This document shows positions 35,615 to 47,741 of a stretch of 64,000 nt of DNA, piece by piece. Source of the DNA: Owenia fusiformis (taxonomy: Eukaryota > Annelida > Polychaeta > Sabellida > Oweniidae); NCBI GenBank assembly GCA_903813345.2, contig CAIIXF020000003.1:27297248-27361247 (forward strand), in the 5' to 3' direction. The notes below the pieces were generated by a model. That model saw nothing but the letters and a program-made list of their open reading frames with translations, had not been told where the DNA came from and searched no databases. The first letter of the stretch is position 1. Every line of letters starts with the position of its first letter. The position numbers and the translations under genes are program-made.

Positions 35615-36560
35615 ATGAAGGTGCTCACACAGTTTGGAACCTTCAGAGGAATGTATATACTGACTTTCAAACAAAAATATTGATTTGGATTTGTAGTCTC
35701 GAACTTTGAGAAACTTAGATAGCACAGTTGTGTGACCTAGTTTGATGACCTTTGACCTTGAAAATTTTACTTAGTCAGAGCTCAGTAAGGTCTTTTGTGA
35801 TTAAGCTGACCAAAATTTACATCCAAAAATCAATTTGAAAAATCAACTTTTTTGACCTTTCGAAGGTCAACTAAAGGTCAAATCCTAAAACTAATGTCAG
35901 ATTTGAACTCCTGGCAACTTGTAGATGATTTTCAAAAAAAAATTTGGTCAAATTGAAGCAAGTTGAAAAATAACTTATTTTTACTGTTTTTTGACGTCAA
36001 ATATCTCAAAAACTGTAAAAATTTGATGCTGACATATATTGAGCAATATGTAGGGAATGCTTTAATCTAGTAATGATGTAATTCATTGCAAGAAATGATC
36101 AAGTATAAGGCAAACTTTGAGAAACTTGTCAATCACAAAACCTGCCATTGACTTTATACATGAGAAAGTTTCCTGAAAATGAAGAAGTCCTACTTTTTGT
36201 CAAATTTTATAGAGTAAACACCAAAAACTGTAATTCCAAGAGCTTTGAAATCTTCAGAGGACATAAGTTGCATATACAGCAACTACTAAAAGTTATTTGA
36301 AAGTTCTACTTCAACAAAGTGTCTAGTATTTACAGAAAATTTGACTTTTTGATGTCAAAATCCGCAATTTCTCGGAAACCGGGCAACTTGGGAAATGGCG
36401 ATGATAGGTCAAATAGGCATTATGAATATGCATAAAATGAATGTGGCTATGACTCAATCCGAATAGCAGTTTTAATTTGTGCGGCCAATGTTGACGGACA
36501 GACGGACCAACGGACGGATGGACGGACCAACGGACGGACGCCTGGTCGGTGAGCCAAAAA
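35615..36560. mobile_element. Second copy of the ~1-kb GACG-ended element
   Basis: Nearly identical to 20,606-21,560, from 'gtgctcacacagtttggaac' to 'gacggacgcctggtcg', with small indels. Its 5' 'gaaggacccacggtcc' is missing. Confidence 0.75.
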
Positions 36561-36577
36561 GTACAAAACAGATACGT

Positions 36578-36655
36578 TCCTTCAGAAATCGAACCCACAA
36601 CCTGCCACACTTGAGGCGACAATTCTGCCAATAGACCGTTTGGACCGTGGTCAAT
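36578..36655 (-). repeat. tRNA-like sequence (SINE or tRNA pseudogene)
   Basis: Minus strand: GGTCTATTGGCAGAAT (A-box region), an anticodon-like GTCGC-loop-GTGGC, and B box GGTTCGATTTC (plus 36,585-36,595). The stems are imperfect, so a functional tRNA is unlikely. Confidence 0.45.
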
Positions 36656-36854
36656 TAAAATTACAGAAGCAATGAGACAGTCTAGTTGCAAGCATCGAAA
36701 AACCATGAATTACTTTTTAATGCATGAAATGTTCAATACATACACCCCTTCAAAACGAATAAACCCTTCTAATCCGAAAAAGCAAACACTTTGATCAACT
36801 CAACTAATTCTATTGAGTCCCTTTAAGCAATTCTGACATCCCTTGTATATTTTA

Positions 36855-36962
36855 GAAAAGCCTAAAAAGTATTTCTTAAGCTTTTTACAAATCCTTGGCC
36901 TAAGAGTTTTATCACTAAAATATTATGTCTTGACTTAAAATTTAAATATTTTGAGCATCAGC
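36855..36962 (-). pseudogene. Fragment of Penelope-like reverse transcriptase
   Basis: The stretch 'aaaagtatttcttaag' to 'ttaaatattttgagca' matches 27,095-27,190, the C-terminal part of the reverse transcriptase, with several changes. Confidence 0.6.
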
Positions 36963-37340
36963 CATTTCGAATTGAGTAGCCATCTTGAAAATTCCTTCTT
37001 AAATAGAGTCGCATGTCCATACAGCATCAACTGATATTTATGCTATCAAAAATACCTCAAGCAGAGGTACCAAATCATTCAACCGATATTTGAGTAATCA
37101 CCCAGACAAATGAAAGGAGAGATGGATGGACAAAAATACAGATGCACCTAGGCCAAGAATATGGCCCCACATTATGTGATGGGGACATAAAAATGACATC
37201 TTTTATCATGATCATGGTGTAGATATTAATGTTATTGTTGAAGGTGTTATTTTATGCCTCACCTATTTTTAAGCATCCTCTATTTTAAATTGAAACTTTT
37301 AAATCCCCGAAAAGTACAGATGTTCGTAATATACTATAAT
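36963..37340. repeat. Partial ~147-bp repeat and tail, shared with 62.06-62.48 kb
   Basis: The phrases 'tgagtaatcacccagacaaa', 'gaaaggagagatggatggac' and 'atggccccacattatgtgat' also occur at 62,060-62,480, showing that the downstream parts of units A and D are homologous. Confidence 0.6.
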
Positions 37341-37483
37341 ACTTTAAGTTATTGAATGATTTGAAGTGCAATACAGAATATATTCTGTTCAAGAAATTTT
37401 GTATTGGCACGAGACAAAGTCGAGAGACAAAATATAGAGACAGAATATATCCTGTATTGTTCTATGTTCTCTGTAAGTTTCAT

Positions 37484-37583
37484 GATCCTAGTAATAACTC
37501 GGGCGCCCTGTACCATAGTGTAACAACCTTGGGTGTCATTGGCTTCATCGGGAACTCAAACTTTCTATCAAGACTAAAGTCAG
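37484..37583 (-). pseudogene. Broken copy of the CDK10 DFG exon (start of unit B)
   Basis: About 100 bp match the first 100 bp of the CDK10 exon at 19,986-20,115, including its acceptor AG. DFG has become DFS and the following GLAR reads SLDR. The copy stops at the codons for LLLG, so the last ten codons and the splice donor are missing. It cannot supply a working kinase exon. Confidence 0.9.
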
Positions 37584-37772
37584 CTATAAAAATGGCGTAA
37601 TATTCCTTTAGTCGGACCTAAAAGTGTTAATATTGCAAAACACTTTTTCACACAAAATATTTCAAAAAATTTTGCAACTATGAAAAAATGATAAGACATG
37701 TCCCCACCAATACAATGGGTGAGCCTACGTTGATTTTTCATGCCCAACACTAATCAGTTGAAGAGGCAAGAT

Positions 37773-38110
37773 TTCAGCTGGGTTCGATTCCCACTCGGGG
37801 CATCAAATTTAGCACACTTTCTTTCAATTTCTTTATCTGGCTTGTTGGACCTAAGCTTGCGGTTGTTAGTTAGTTATTCCCCTGGGGCACCCCCGGGTCA
37901 TTACACATTACAATACACCCATTTGCCTTTATTTATGGATCTGTCATCTGTCTAGTCATAAAATAAAGCCGGAATTTAGAAATGTTAATAATTATCGCTA
38001 TTTTGAGATTTAAAAATCTTTAAAATTAAACCCTTCAATGACTGTATCATGTCCCACTTAGGTGGGTAGGTGGGTATGAGGTAGGAGGTTTTTATACAAA
38101 GCCGTATTGC
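37773..38110. repeat. 5'-truncated SINE copy plus right inverted arm
   Basis: Starts within the tRNA-like part ('gctgggttcgattcccactc') and continues as in 24,160-24,500, with the left arm and A box missing. Confidence 0.7.
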
Positions 38111-39635
38111 AGTTGTATTTGTATTTGATTTTGGATTTAATAAATGTTGGCAGAACGTAACAATTTGGGACAATAACACTCTATAATCAGAATGTAGTTA
38201 ATTACTTGACATCAATATTTTGCATTGGTCCCTTGGTCAATATCAAAAGGATTCATAATTAAACCTGGAGTAGAATTACATAGAATATGAAACAGTATAA
38301 GCATGATCTTCTTCTGCTATGCGTCATAATAACGTCCACTGTGAAACGTTGGATGTTTAATTCATTACTTCTTTGATCACTTTGATTGGGGTTTTTAATC
38401 AAAAATGCAAAACACCACCTGTAAGTGTGTTGGTCACTTAGTTTACATATACAGAGTGACCAAAACATTTTACATGGCAGTTCACATTACTGCCTGAAAG
38501 AACAGTCATCACTGAGAGCCATAAAAAGAAGTTTCAGAAAACACTCAAACTTTAACCAAATACAACCAGACTTCACGTGAGAAATACATGTTTAGTGATC
38601 AATCATTGCCTGACTTTAGAATACATAGAAAAGGAGTTAATTGAACATATCCTGCACTTCTATAGAATGAATTAATCAACTATTTTCACGACTTTCAAAT
38701 ATAGTGTTTTCAAATTCAAAAATGTTTTGCTTTGGCATCTAACCACATGAAAACCTTTTGAAGGCACTTCTTTTTGCAAAAACATATATACAAACTATAT
38801 TTCTTTAAGCTGTGTATACTGTAGCTAAGTATTTTTATAAATGAGACCCCATTAATAAGTAATAATAATAACCAATATTCAACCTTTTTAATGTTAAAAG
38901 TGTAGAATGAAACATACAGAGAATTCTTTCAGAAAAATATGCCTTATTAGTTTGTATTTCAATTCTTTTTGTCTAATATTATCCCAGAACTTACATTTTA
39001 CTTTTGAATCACCCTGTAAAACAAATATTTAAGATATATAACAGATCTCAAATCTAGAATATTTCTCGAAGCTGCTTCACTTAACTGATGAAAAATGCCT
39101 GAAAGGAGCATCAGAAACAGACAAGTTCATATTTTCAACTCAAGATCTTTAGAAATAATATAACTGATGATTTTAACATCTGGTAAGTATATTTTTATTG
39201 TACCTAGAAAAAGGTGCGATATTGGCGTCAGCTTGTTAAATATGTGATCAAGTGCATTTTAGTCTATTTTAAAGGCCCTACCTACAGAAAATGTTGACTA
39301 ATTTGACTAAGATTGACAAATTAATGGTTTTTAAATCTAAGAAGCGGAGTTACTTGATTCATCAAAGGGTAATATCAAGGAGGGTTCATGGACAAACCAT
39401 AACATAGATCCTTAGGATAGTTGGTTTACATTTTATTAGATTTTTTCATTTTGCTGAAGTAATGGGTCTCAAAATTGCCTGACTTCACATTGGGTATGGT
39501 TCGATTTAGTATTAATTGCTCAAATCCTTTATTAGAAGAATATTTCCTTCATAATAACTTTGATTTTGTGATTTGTTATAGCAGTAACCTGATTTGAAAG
39601 GATTTGAAAGGGAAAGTAAAATGGAAGCAATATTG

Positions 39636-39765
39636 TCAGGAATCACGAAAGTATTTTCAGGAATCACAAAAATGATTTTCAGGAATCATGAAAGTTTTTT
39701 CAGGAATCACGAAAATGATTTTCAGGAATCATGAAAGTATTTTCAGGAATCATGACAATGTTTCA
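39636..39765. repeat. ~22-bp tandem repeat, unit B (about 6 copies)
   Basis: Same 'tcaggaatcatgaaagtatt' core as in unit A, with one more copy. Confidence 0.85.
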
Positions 39766-39947
39766 AGGAAGCAGAGCATTGTGTGTCTTGCAATCTAGTT
39801 TCAATTTCTGAAAAAAGTTAAGTGCAGAAATTCTAACAAATTCATTAAAATTAAAAAAGTAGACATGCTTTTTCAGTGTTTTCATCTTATATATAAATTG
39901 AGGATTTTGACAAGTGGTAGCTTTGGTGATCTGGAGACAGTTGTAAC

Positions 39948-40382
39948 TAGTGGTGCAACTCGAATGCCAGTACCCGCCACTCACTCGTTGAACCTGTCCA
40001 AGATAGTTACTCGAGCACGTTTTTTCAAACTCGAGTAGGCATGTTTTATTATGAAGTGTTTTAAACCCCGGGAATGATCATTTTTGGATGCACTGAACGA
40101 AACAAAGTATCGATTCCGGAAAAAAATGAAAATATTTAAAAACAAACACAATTATGGCATGAATAACTACATTTATTCTCATTAAATTGATACAAACTAT
40201 ATATAACATCAATAACATATAGAAGAAACGAAGAAATTGTATCTATTTGGTCTTCAAACAGTAGACTAGGTGAGTTTTTTTTTTTTTTAATTTTTCCCTC
40301 ATTTTTGCGAGTGGTACTCGATTACAGTGGCATTTTCACACTTTCTACTCGAGTAGCATTTTTCTTGCGAGTTGCACCACTA
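39948..40382. mobile_element. hAT-like miniature element (435 bp), unit B
   Basis: Terminal inverted repeats TAGTGGTGCAACTCG and CGAGTTGCACCACTA lie between perfect 8-bp duplications GTTGTAAC (39,940-39,947 and 40,383-40,390). The uninterrupted target 'gacagttgtaacaggg' is present in units A, C and D. An 8-bp duplication with TAGNG-type ends is the hAT signature. No transposase. Confidence 0.93.
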
Positions 40383-41063
40383 GTTGTAACAGGGTGGTAA
40401 TTGGTTATGGACTACTGTTAAAGGTCCCAAGTTAAGTTTGAAATATGTTTTTAACAATCATTTACTGTTTTTCATGACTTTAAATATTATTTTAGAGATT
40501 TTAGAGAGCACTGTCAGCTTTTTATTTCTCACATATTCAAGCGACAAGTCTCAGTTTGGAGAATAGTCTCCTGGGCTAGTAATTTCAAATATGGGTGACC
40601 AAAATTAGGCTGAAAGCAATGGATCGCATGAGTTTTCCCTATGGGAAAATAACATGGAAAATATTGTTTTCCACTTTATCTAAAATGTGCATTATTCCTT
40701 TTGAAGGGTTAGCTGTGTGTCGAAATATAATAGTATTGATGCAACAAAAGTTGAAAAAGCAGGGGGTGAAAGGGGTTGAAAATCAGGACAACATTTAAGA
40801 AAAACATGTGGGTGGGTTGTTTGCACCTTCCAGTGTCTGAAAGTCGAAATTATTTTATCATCTCTATGAGTACTTTTCCTGGAGAAAAAGCACTGACCTA
40901 ACATATGCACCTGTTTAAATCCTCAGAAAATAGAAAAATCCAACATATGACAGTCCGTCAGGCTCAAAGAATGCTGAGTTCGATTTAATTAGAAAATTGC
41001 ATGATTTTTTGATTTCGTAGGACTGGCTTGAGAGAGACAATCAACAACTCAAACCAAATCAAA

Positions 41064-42650
41064 ATGCTTCTCACTGCAAAGAAGGGACATTTTGTCATAC
41101 TTAACACAATACTTAACATACTCGTGACAACATACGAAGCAACTCACTTACGCTCTGCACCATCATCATCAAGAGGCCATATACGGAGTGGAGAAATGAT
41201 CCCCCAAAAGAGAACTAGTATTTCTCAAGCAGAAGGAGCTTGCAAAGAGCACCATCCCAATTGGAAAAACAATGAAACACCAATGTTTTGTGATGGTCTT
41301 TCTTGCAAAAATAACTGTGGCAGTACAGGACAATGTTCTTGTGATCTAGATTGCTTTCAATATGGTGATTGCTGTTCTGATTTTACTGAATCATGTTCAA
41401 ATATTTTGAAGAATGGAACGAAGATAATCAACATGGATAACAGAGACAAATATGAATGTGTAGCGATAAACGGAACAATGTTTGTGTATCTGGTATCCAG
41501 TTGTGATTTGGCCCATCATGGATCACACCTGGAGGTCTCGTGTAAAATTCCAGAACTACATGATGATGATGAAATTATGCCTCAGACCCCAGCTGTAGAT
41601 CCAGAAACAGGTGTTGTCTACACAAATATTGACTGTGCAAGATGTAACAATGTTAAAGAGCCAAAACTGTGGGCAATAGAAACAGTATGTGAAAAGAAAA
41701 TATTAACAGATCATAACATGAAAAATCCTGATATGAACTTCATTACAAAGATTCTTACGTCAAAGTTTTGTTTCTTCAGCTTCATAGTCCCAAATTATGC
41801 ATGGGTGCGAAAATGTTTGCCTACCAAGTATAAATGCCCAAGCTGTGCTAATGAAACATTGAGTCAGCTCTGCGCAACATCCGGGCTCCATCCTGTTCAA
41901 GCTCCAACAGATGAGCCAAATCCTGTCCCTGGGATTGTGTACCATAACAAGTTTTGTTGGTTTTGTGCCAACCCCACAGATTTGAATGGACGAGCTTGCC
42001 GCATAAATCTGGGGTACAAAAGTTCAGCACAATTTAAATTGTTCTCATTTCAAATATTAGTTGATGTTTCCGTAGATAACAAAAGAAGCCTTAAAGTTCA
42101 TCCTTCTTGGGGAATTCAGAGTGTCGGGTTTGAACTTGAATGTGAAACTGAATCAAGTTGTATGGCAGTAGCTTGTCCTGATGGTTATATGAAAAATGGG
42201 GAAAGGTGTGTTATGACAGGGAAATTAGTGCACACCATTTTAAGTGCAACATCATTGGATCCAAAGAAAGCGGACAAACAGACTGAGACTATTGAGAATA
42301 TTCTACAAGATACATTCATTCCTACAGGTTACATAGATCATAGTCATAGTAGTAATATCCCTGAATGGTATCAACCAACAACTGTCATAATAATAATGAG
42401 ATTCAATGTATCATTCCCTGGTAATGCAACAAATCTTGAGGTCCATAGAAATATGAGAACTAAATATGAGACATTTGTAATGCAAGCAAAGGGAGACTTG
42501 TCTGAGATGAATATGACTTATGAGATACTGCCCTCAGAAGTAAACAGTCCAGAACCAATTCTAGATGAGACAAACAGTACAACCTCAGCCTCATGTGAAT
42601 CCATCTGGCCACTGTTTATTGCAATCATAATTATGACATTTGTCTTGTAA
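41064..42650 (+). CDS. Somatomedin-B-domain secreted/GPI-anchored-type protein, copy B
   Basis: Single open frame of 528 residues from ATG 41,064 (the frame is open further upstream, but only this ATG aligns with copy A and precedes the signal peptide). It has the same layout as copy A: signal peptide, somatomedin-B cysteine pattern, CARCNNV, CWFCANP, N-glycosylation sites, and a C-terminal hydrophobic tail ending IIIMTFVL. It shares SNIPEWYQPTTV and IENILQDTF with copy C, where A and D have SDPP.DYQSSTV and MENLLQDTF. An AATAAA signal lies at 42,692-42,697. It lies antisense to CDK10 within the same intron-sized gap. Intact; function unknown. Confidence 0.85.
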   Translation: MLLTAKKGHFVILNTILNILVTTYEATHLRSAPSSSRGHIRSGEMIPQKRTSISQAEGACKEHHPNWKNNETPMFCDGLSCKNNCGSTGQCSCDLDCFQYGDCCSDFTESCSNILKNGTKIINMDNRDKYECVAINGTMFVYLVSSCDLAHHGSHLEVSCKIPELHDDDEIMPQTPAVDPETGVVYTNIDCARCNNVKEPKLWAIETVCEKKILTDHNMKNPDMNFITKILTSKFCFFSFIVPNYAWVRKCLPTKYKCPSCANETLSQLCATSGLHPVQAPTDEPNPVPGIVYHNKFCWFCANPTDLNGRACRINLGYKSSAQFKLFSFQILVDVSVDNKRSLKVHPSWGIQSVGFELECETESSCMAVACPDGYMKNGERCVMTGKLVHTILSATSLDPKKADKQTETIENILQDTFIPTGYIDHSHSSNIPEWYQPTTVIIIMRFNVSFPGNATNLEVHRNMRTKYETFVMQAKGDLSEMNMTYEILPSEVNSPEPILDETNSTTSASCESIWPLFIAIIIMTFVL

Positions 42651-42907
42651 GACATCTTGGATAGTAGTAATGGAGCATGATTTCTTGATTGAATAAATGA
42701 CTGACAACCACACATACTAGTTTTCTGCATGATAAAAATCAAAATTCTGCATGAAAAAGTCAAATTCTGCATGAAATCCCAAGTTCCGTAATAAATTTTG
42801 CAAGCAAGCAAGCATCTGAAATTATACAAAATTGTGGTTAACTGGAAAAATCAACTTTTCCGTGAAATTATGTGCAAAAAATCAAATTCTGCAAAAATTC
42901 TGTAATC

Positions 42908-42935
42908 CAAACTTTCTAGCAAGACCAAAGTCAGC
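42908..42935 (-). pseudogene. 28-bp relic of the CDK10 DFG exon (start of unit C)
   Basis: The minus strand reads the codons for ADFGLARKF after an AG acceptor and then leaves the kinase sequence. The flank upstream on the minus strand (42,936-43,380) continues to match the CDK10 intron at 20,116-20,560. Confidence 0.85.
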
Positions 42936-43965
42936 TGTAAAAATGGTGTAATGTTCTTTTAGTCCTAACATGTTACATTGCAAAACACTTTTTCATAGAA
43001 AATATTTCAATTAATTTTGTAACAATGAAAAAATTACAAGACATGTCCCCACCAATACAATGTGTGGTCCTACGTTGAGTTTTCATCCTGAATGACCAAC
43101 ACTAATCAGTTGAAGAGGCAAGATTTCAGAACAAGAAATCAAAAATTGCTGCCTTAACTAGAATGCCCAATTGAAGCTAATCAGTTGATATTTTCATCCA
43201 AAGAATCAACACTGAAATTTTGAAATGGATCCATCAAATGGTTCACCTGCAAATACGTAGACAAAACAAGATTTTTACATGTTGAGAGTAAATAGTACTT
43301 GGTAAGTTAATGGAAGTTGTAAGAAATTGTTACAGATGCCAACAAGAGAGACTATAACATTATGTCACAACTTTTGTATAAAATAAAATAAAATAAAAAT
43401 GCCAGGCTTTGTAATAGCTTAATGAATAAAAAAAAACAGTAAATTGACCAAACACATTTGTAACAAACAGTGGTGTGAATTACATACAATTAATTAAGTC
43501 CCATGTGCAATACAAAAATATCCAACTTATCTTGTCAATGACTCAACAAAACGTGTTAATTTTCTATAATTACTTACAGTGTACGTTCTTGACTCGAAAA
43601 TATATTCTACATAAAATGAATGCATTATTAAGTTTACATGAATCCCCCAGAAATAAACAATTAAATGAACCTCGGGGATGGCTAATGGGCCGATGCAAAA
43701 GTTCAATGTAGGAGAGGTAACTATATTTAATACATGTAGTTAACTCTCAGATACCCCCTTCCCTCAGATACCTCCTTCACCAATAACCTGTTAATAACCA
43801 TCTAATATTCCCTTTTCAAAAAGATGCATATCAACTTCATTATATTCTTCTATTTTAGATGTATTTTTATGAAATTTCTCCATGATATATGATATGAGGG
43901 ATTTAATAATCAATATCAGTAGAACTGAGGTAACTATATGGGACAATAACACTACCTATCAGAAT

Positions 43966-44782
43966 CAGTGTTTTTCCTAAGCGTCGGACCATGGGACATC
44001 TCTGATGATGTTGACCCAGGACTGACGATTTATTCCAACCAACCAGTCCACAAGACTGTCCAAGTCCGATGGTTAAGATTTGCACCAAAGTCTTACCTCA
44101 AACATCAGTCCGATCGTTGAACTTCATTTACTCAAGATTTTACTCATTATCACATCGAAAATCTTTAAAACAGACAGGATTTTTTGAAATATTTTTTGAG
44201 TTTCAGGTCTGCAAACGAGGATAAATTGTGTAGCATAATCTATCAATAACTTCGAAAAACTGTTTTCTGATTGGTCGAAATGAATTGTGGGTAGTGACCA
44301 TATGGTATTTCGTTCGATGTAAAATTTCTGATTATGGAAACAAATTAACCGGGAATTCCAACACGGGGACTTCATTACTGTCCACTAACTATTAAATAAA
44401 TATAATTATAATGAGAAATTATATGGGGATTCATAAATTGATCGAGTAGGATAAATAGAGGTTAAAACAAACTAAATTTGTTTTCGTCCAGTGAAGCAAA
44501 AGTAATTTCCGGTTCCTGTATTAATTTTTTAAATTTCTTTTTGAGTTATAATGCTATACATGTAAATCATACATAGTTATCCTTTAGGTAAGTGCCAATA
44601 CATAAAGTTCTGAATTCGAAGTAACTTTAAAATTTTAAGGACTGGTTGGTTTTCATTTGGACCTGTGATGTAGCAGAAGTTACAGGTCCAGATGACTGAT
44701 GATGCTTAGCCTGGACTGGTTGAAATTTTGATATTGCCAGTCCATTGGTCCTGTGATTTATATTTGCTTAGGAAAAACACTG
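43966..44782. mobile_element. hAT-like miniature element (817 bp), unit C
   Basis: Ends CAGTGTTTTTCCTAAGC and GCTTAGGAAAAACACTG are inverted and flanked by 8-bp duplications ATCAGAAT (43,958-43,965 and 44,783-44,790). Unit D shows a related empty site near 52,310. Repeated 'ggactggttg'/'caaccagtcc' motifs fill the interior. No transposase frame. Confidence 0.93.
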
Positions 44783-46231
44783 ATCAGAATGTCAGAAATA
44801 TTTTGCATTGGTCCCTTGGTCAACATCAAAAGGATTCATAATTAAACCGGGAGTAGAATTACATAGAAAATGAAACAGTATAAGCATGATCTTCTTCTGC
44901 TATGCGTCATAATAACGTCCACTGTGAAATGTTGGATGTTTAATTCATTACTTGTTTGATCACTTTGATTGGGGTCTTTAATCAAAAAAGCAAAACACCA
45001 CCTGTATGTGTGTTGGTCACTTAGTTAACAGATACAGAGTAACCAAAACATTTTACATGGCAGTTCACATTACTGCCTGAAAGAACAGTCACCACCTAGA
45101 GCCATAAAAAGAAGTTTTAGAAAACACTCAAACTTTAACCAAATGCACTTCAAGCGAGAAATATGTGTTAAGTGATCCGTCATTGCCTGACTCTAGAATA
45201 CAAATTGAAAAGGAGTTCACTGAACATACATGTATCCTGCACTGCTATACAATGAATTACACAACTATTTTCACAATGTTCAAATATGGTGTTTTCAAAT
45301 TCAAAAATGTTTTGCCTTGGCATCTAACCACATGAAAACTTTTTGAAGGCACTTCTTTTTGCAAAAACATATATACAAACTATATTTCTTTAAGCTGTGT
45401 ATACTGTAGCTAAGTATTTTTATAAATGAGACCCCATCAATAAGTAATAATAACCAATATTCAACCTTTTTAATGTTAAAAATGTAGAATGAAACGTACA
45501 TACAGAGAATTCTTTCAGAAAAATATGCCTTATTAGTTTGTATTTCAATTCTTTTTGTCTTATATCATCCCAGAACTTACACTTTACTTTTGTATCACCC
45601 TGTAAAACAAATATTTAAGATATATAACAGATCTCAAATCTAGAATATTTCTCGAAGCTGCTTCATTTAACTGATGAAAAATGCCTGAAAGGAGCATCAG
45701 AAACAGACAAGTTCATATTTTCAACTCAAGATCTTTAGAAATAATATAACTGATGATTTTAACATCTGGTAAGTATATTTTTATTGTACCTAGAAAAAGG
45801 TGCGATATTGGCGTCAGCTTGTTTAATATGTGATCAAGTGCATTTAAGTCTATTTTAAAGGCCCTACCTACAGAAAATGTTGACTAATTTGACTAAGATT
45901 GACAAATTAATGGTTTTTAAATCTAAGAAGCGGTGTTACTTGATTCATCAAATGGTAATATCAAGGAGGGTTCATGAACAAACCATAACAGAGATCCTTA
46001 GGATAGTTGGTTTACATTTTATTAGATTTTTTCATTTTGCTGAAGTAATGGATCTCAAAATTGCCTGACTTCACATTGGGTATGGTTCGATTTAGTATTA
46101 ATTGCTCAAATCCTTTATAAGAAGAATATTTCCTTCATAATTCCTTCATAATAACTTTGATTTTGTGATTTGTTATAGCAGTAACCTGATTTGAAAGGAT
46201 TTGAAAGGGAAAGTAAAATGGAAGCAATATT

Positions 46232-46380
46232 GTCAGGAATCACGAAAATGATTTTCAGGAATCATGAAATTATTTTCAGGAATCACGAAAATGATTTTCA
46301 GGAATCATGAAAATATTTTCAGGAATAAAAAATGATTTTCAGGAATCATGAAAGTATTTTCAGGAATCATGACAATGTTT
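46232..46380. repeat. ~22-bp tandem repeat, unit C (about 7 copies)
   Basis: Same core as in units A and B, with one unit shortened ('aggaataaaaaatgattttc'). Confidence 0.85.
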
Positions 46381-46649
46381 CAAGGAAGCAGAGCATTGTG
46401 TGTCTTTTTTCAATTGTGATCTAGTTTCAATTTCTGAAAAAAAGTTAAGTGCAGAAATTCTAACAAATTCATTATAAAATTGAAAAAGTAGACATGCTTT
46501 TTTCAGTGTTTACATCATATATATAAATTGAGGATTTTGACAAGTGGTAGCTTTGGTGGTTTGGAGCCAGTTGTAACAGGGGTGGACTACTGTTAAAGGT
46601 CCCAAGTAAAGTTTGAAAATATGTTTTTAACAATCATTTACTGTTTTTC

Positions 46650-47025
46650 TACCATTTGCATTCGTTTGACTTCACTTCTTAAAAGAGAGCTTCGTCTTCA
46701 CTCTTTCAAACTAAAATAAACCTGTGAACTCACCGCGCCAATCAGTGTTCGTCGGCCAAATTCGACCGACGTTCTATATATGGTCATTCCTTGTGACGTC
46801 ATCGTTGAGCCCAGAATTGACCAATGACATGCGCATATTTAATTAGAACACATTTGGCGTATGTTTCTTCAAGCTCACTGAATGGTGGAAGAAAGGCCAG
46901 CGCATAGGTCAGAAGTGATTTATTACCCAAACTGTCACCGATACCTATCGTGGGGGCGGGGCTACTATACTGTAATATGGTCTCTACTAGGCAGAGTGTA
47001 GTTTAACTAGACTCTGTACGCAGGG
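46650..47025. mobile_element. 376-bp insertion with 11-bp target duplication
   Basis: TACTGTTTTTC occurs on both sides (46,639-46,649 and 47,026-47,036) and once at the same place in unit D. The insert has no clear inverted ends or poly(A). It carries a CRE-like TGACGTCA (46,794-46,801), a TATATATG stretch and a GC box-like GGGGGCGGGG (about 46,951). Class unknown. Confidence 0.7.
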
Positions 47026-47046
47026 TACTGTTTTTCATGACTTTAA

Positions 47047-47741
47047 CCTTTAGCGTGCTGCCGGCGGACTCGTCCGCCGAGACTAAAATGTCTCTCACAA
47101 CTGCCGGCGGACCCGTACGCCCGATTTCAAACTTTTAAAAACTTTACTTTTTCGCGCCATTCGTATTGTCCAATTAGATTGCCCGATTTATTCAGTGCCT
47201 AACATGACTTCCTGTTGACCTAGAAATGGCGATATTTCGAAAAATAATTCTCAATTCAACAATTTAAACAGTGTTTTAGTCGTTTTTAGTGAACGAATCG
47301 TACAAAATGGTGGACAAATACGATCACAACGAAAATGTGGAGGAAATAGATTACGATTTCGAGCTCTTTAGGCTCTTGGAAGCCGATAACGGTCATCGAA
47401 AATAGAAACTAGAATATTTTCTGAATTGAAAAATTGAACATTCGATCGCTGCAAATTCAGATTTGGATTCTGACCAGACGAAGAGGCGGAGCGACGGATT
47501 CCGGAGGAGTATTCATGGTATATTTATGCCCAGTCGTGTTAATGTACGAAAAAATTCATGAGAACATTTTTTTTCATGAGCCAGGCCACTGTATCTTCCC
47601 TTTGTGAAAATTTTATCCAGATTCATTCAGTAGTTATTGAGATATTAATTATTTAGTCCAGGCATATCATTTTTTGCACTCTTTGAAAAATAAGCCAGTT
47701 GCGTGGGATATATTTGCTGAAATAAGGCAGCATGGTAAAGG
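47047..47741. mobile_element. piggyBac-like element (695 bp)
   Basis: TTAA flanks both sides (47,043-47,046 and 47,742-47,745). The ends CCTTTAGCGTGCTGCC and GGCAGCATGGTAAAGG are inverted with two mismatches. Inside, an ATG at 47,307 opens MVDKYDHNENVEEIDYDFEL before a stop, reminiscent of the acidic N terminus of piggyBac transposases. The catalytic part is absent. The uninterrupted target is seen in units A, B and D. Confidence 0.88.

Noticed and set aside
36578-36655. Functional tRNA gene on the minus strand
   Set aside because: Box B is good but the acceptor and D stems do not pair; more likely a SINE or tRNA relic.
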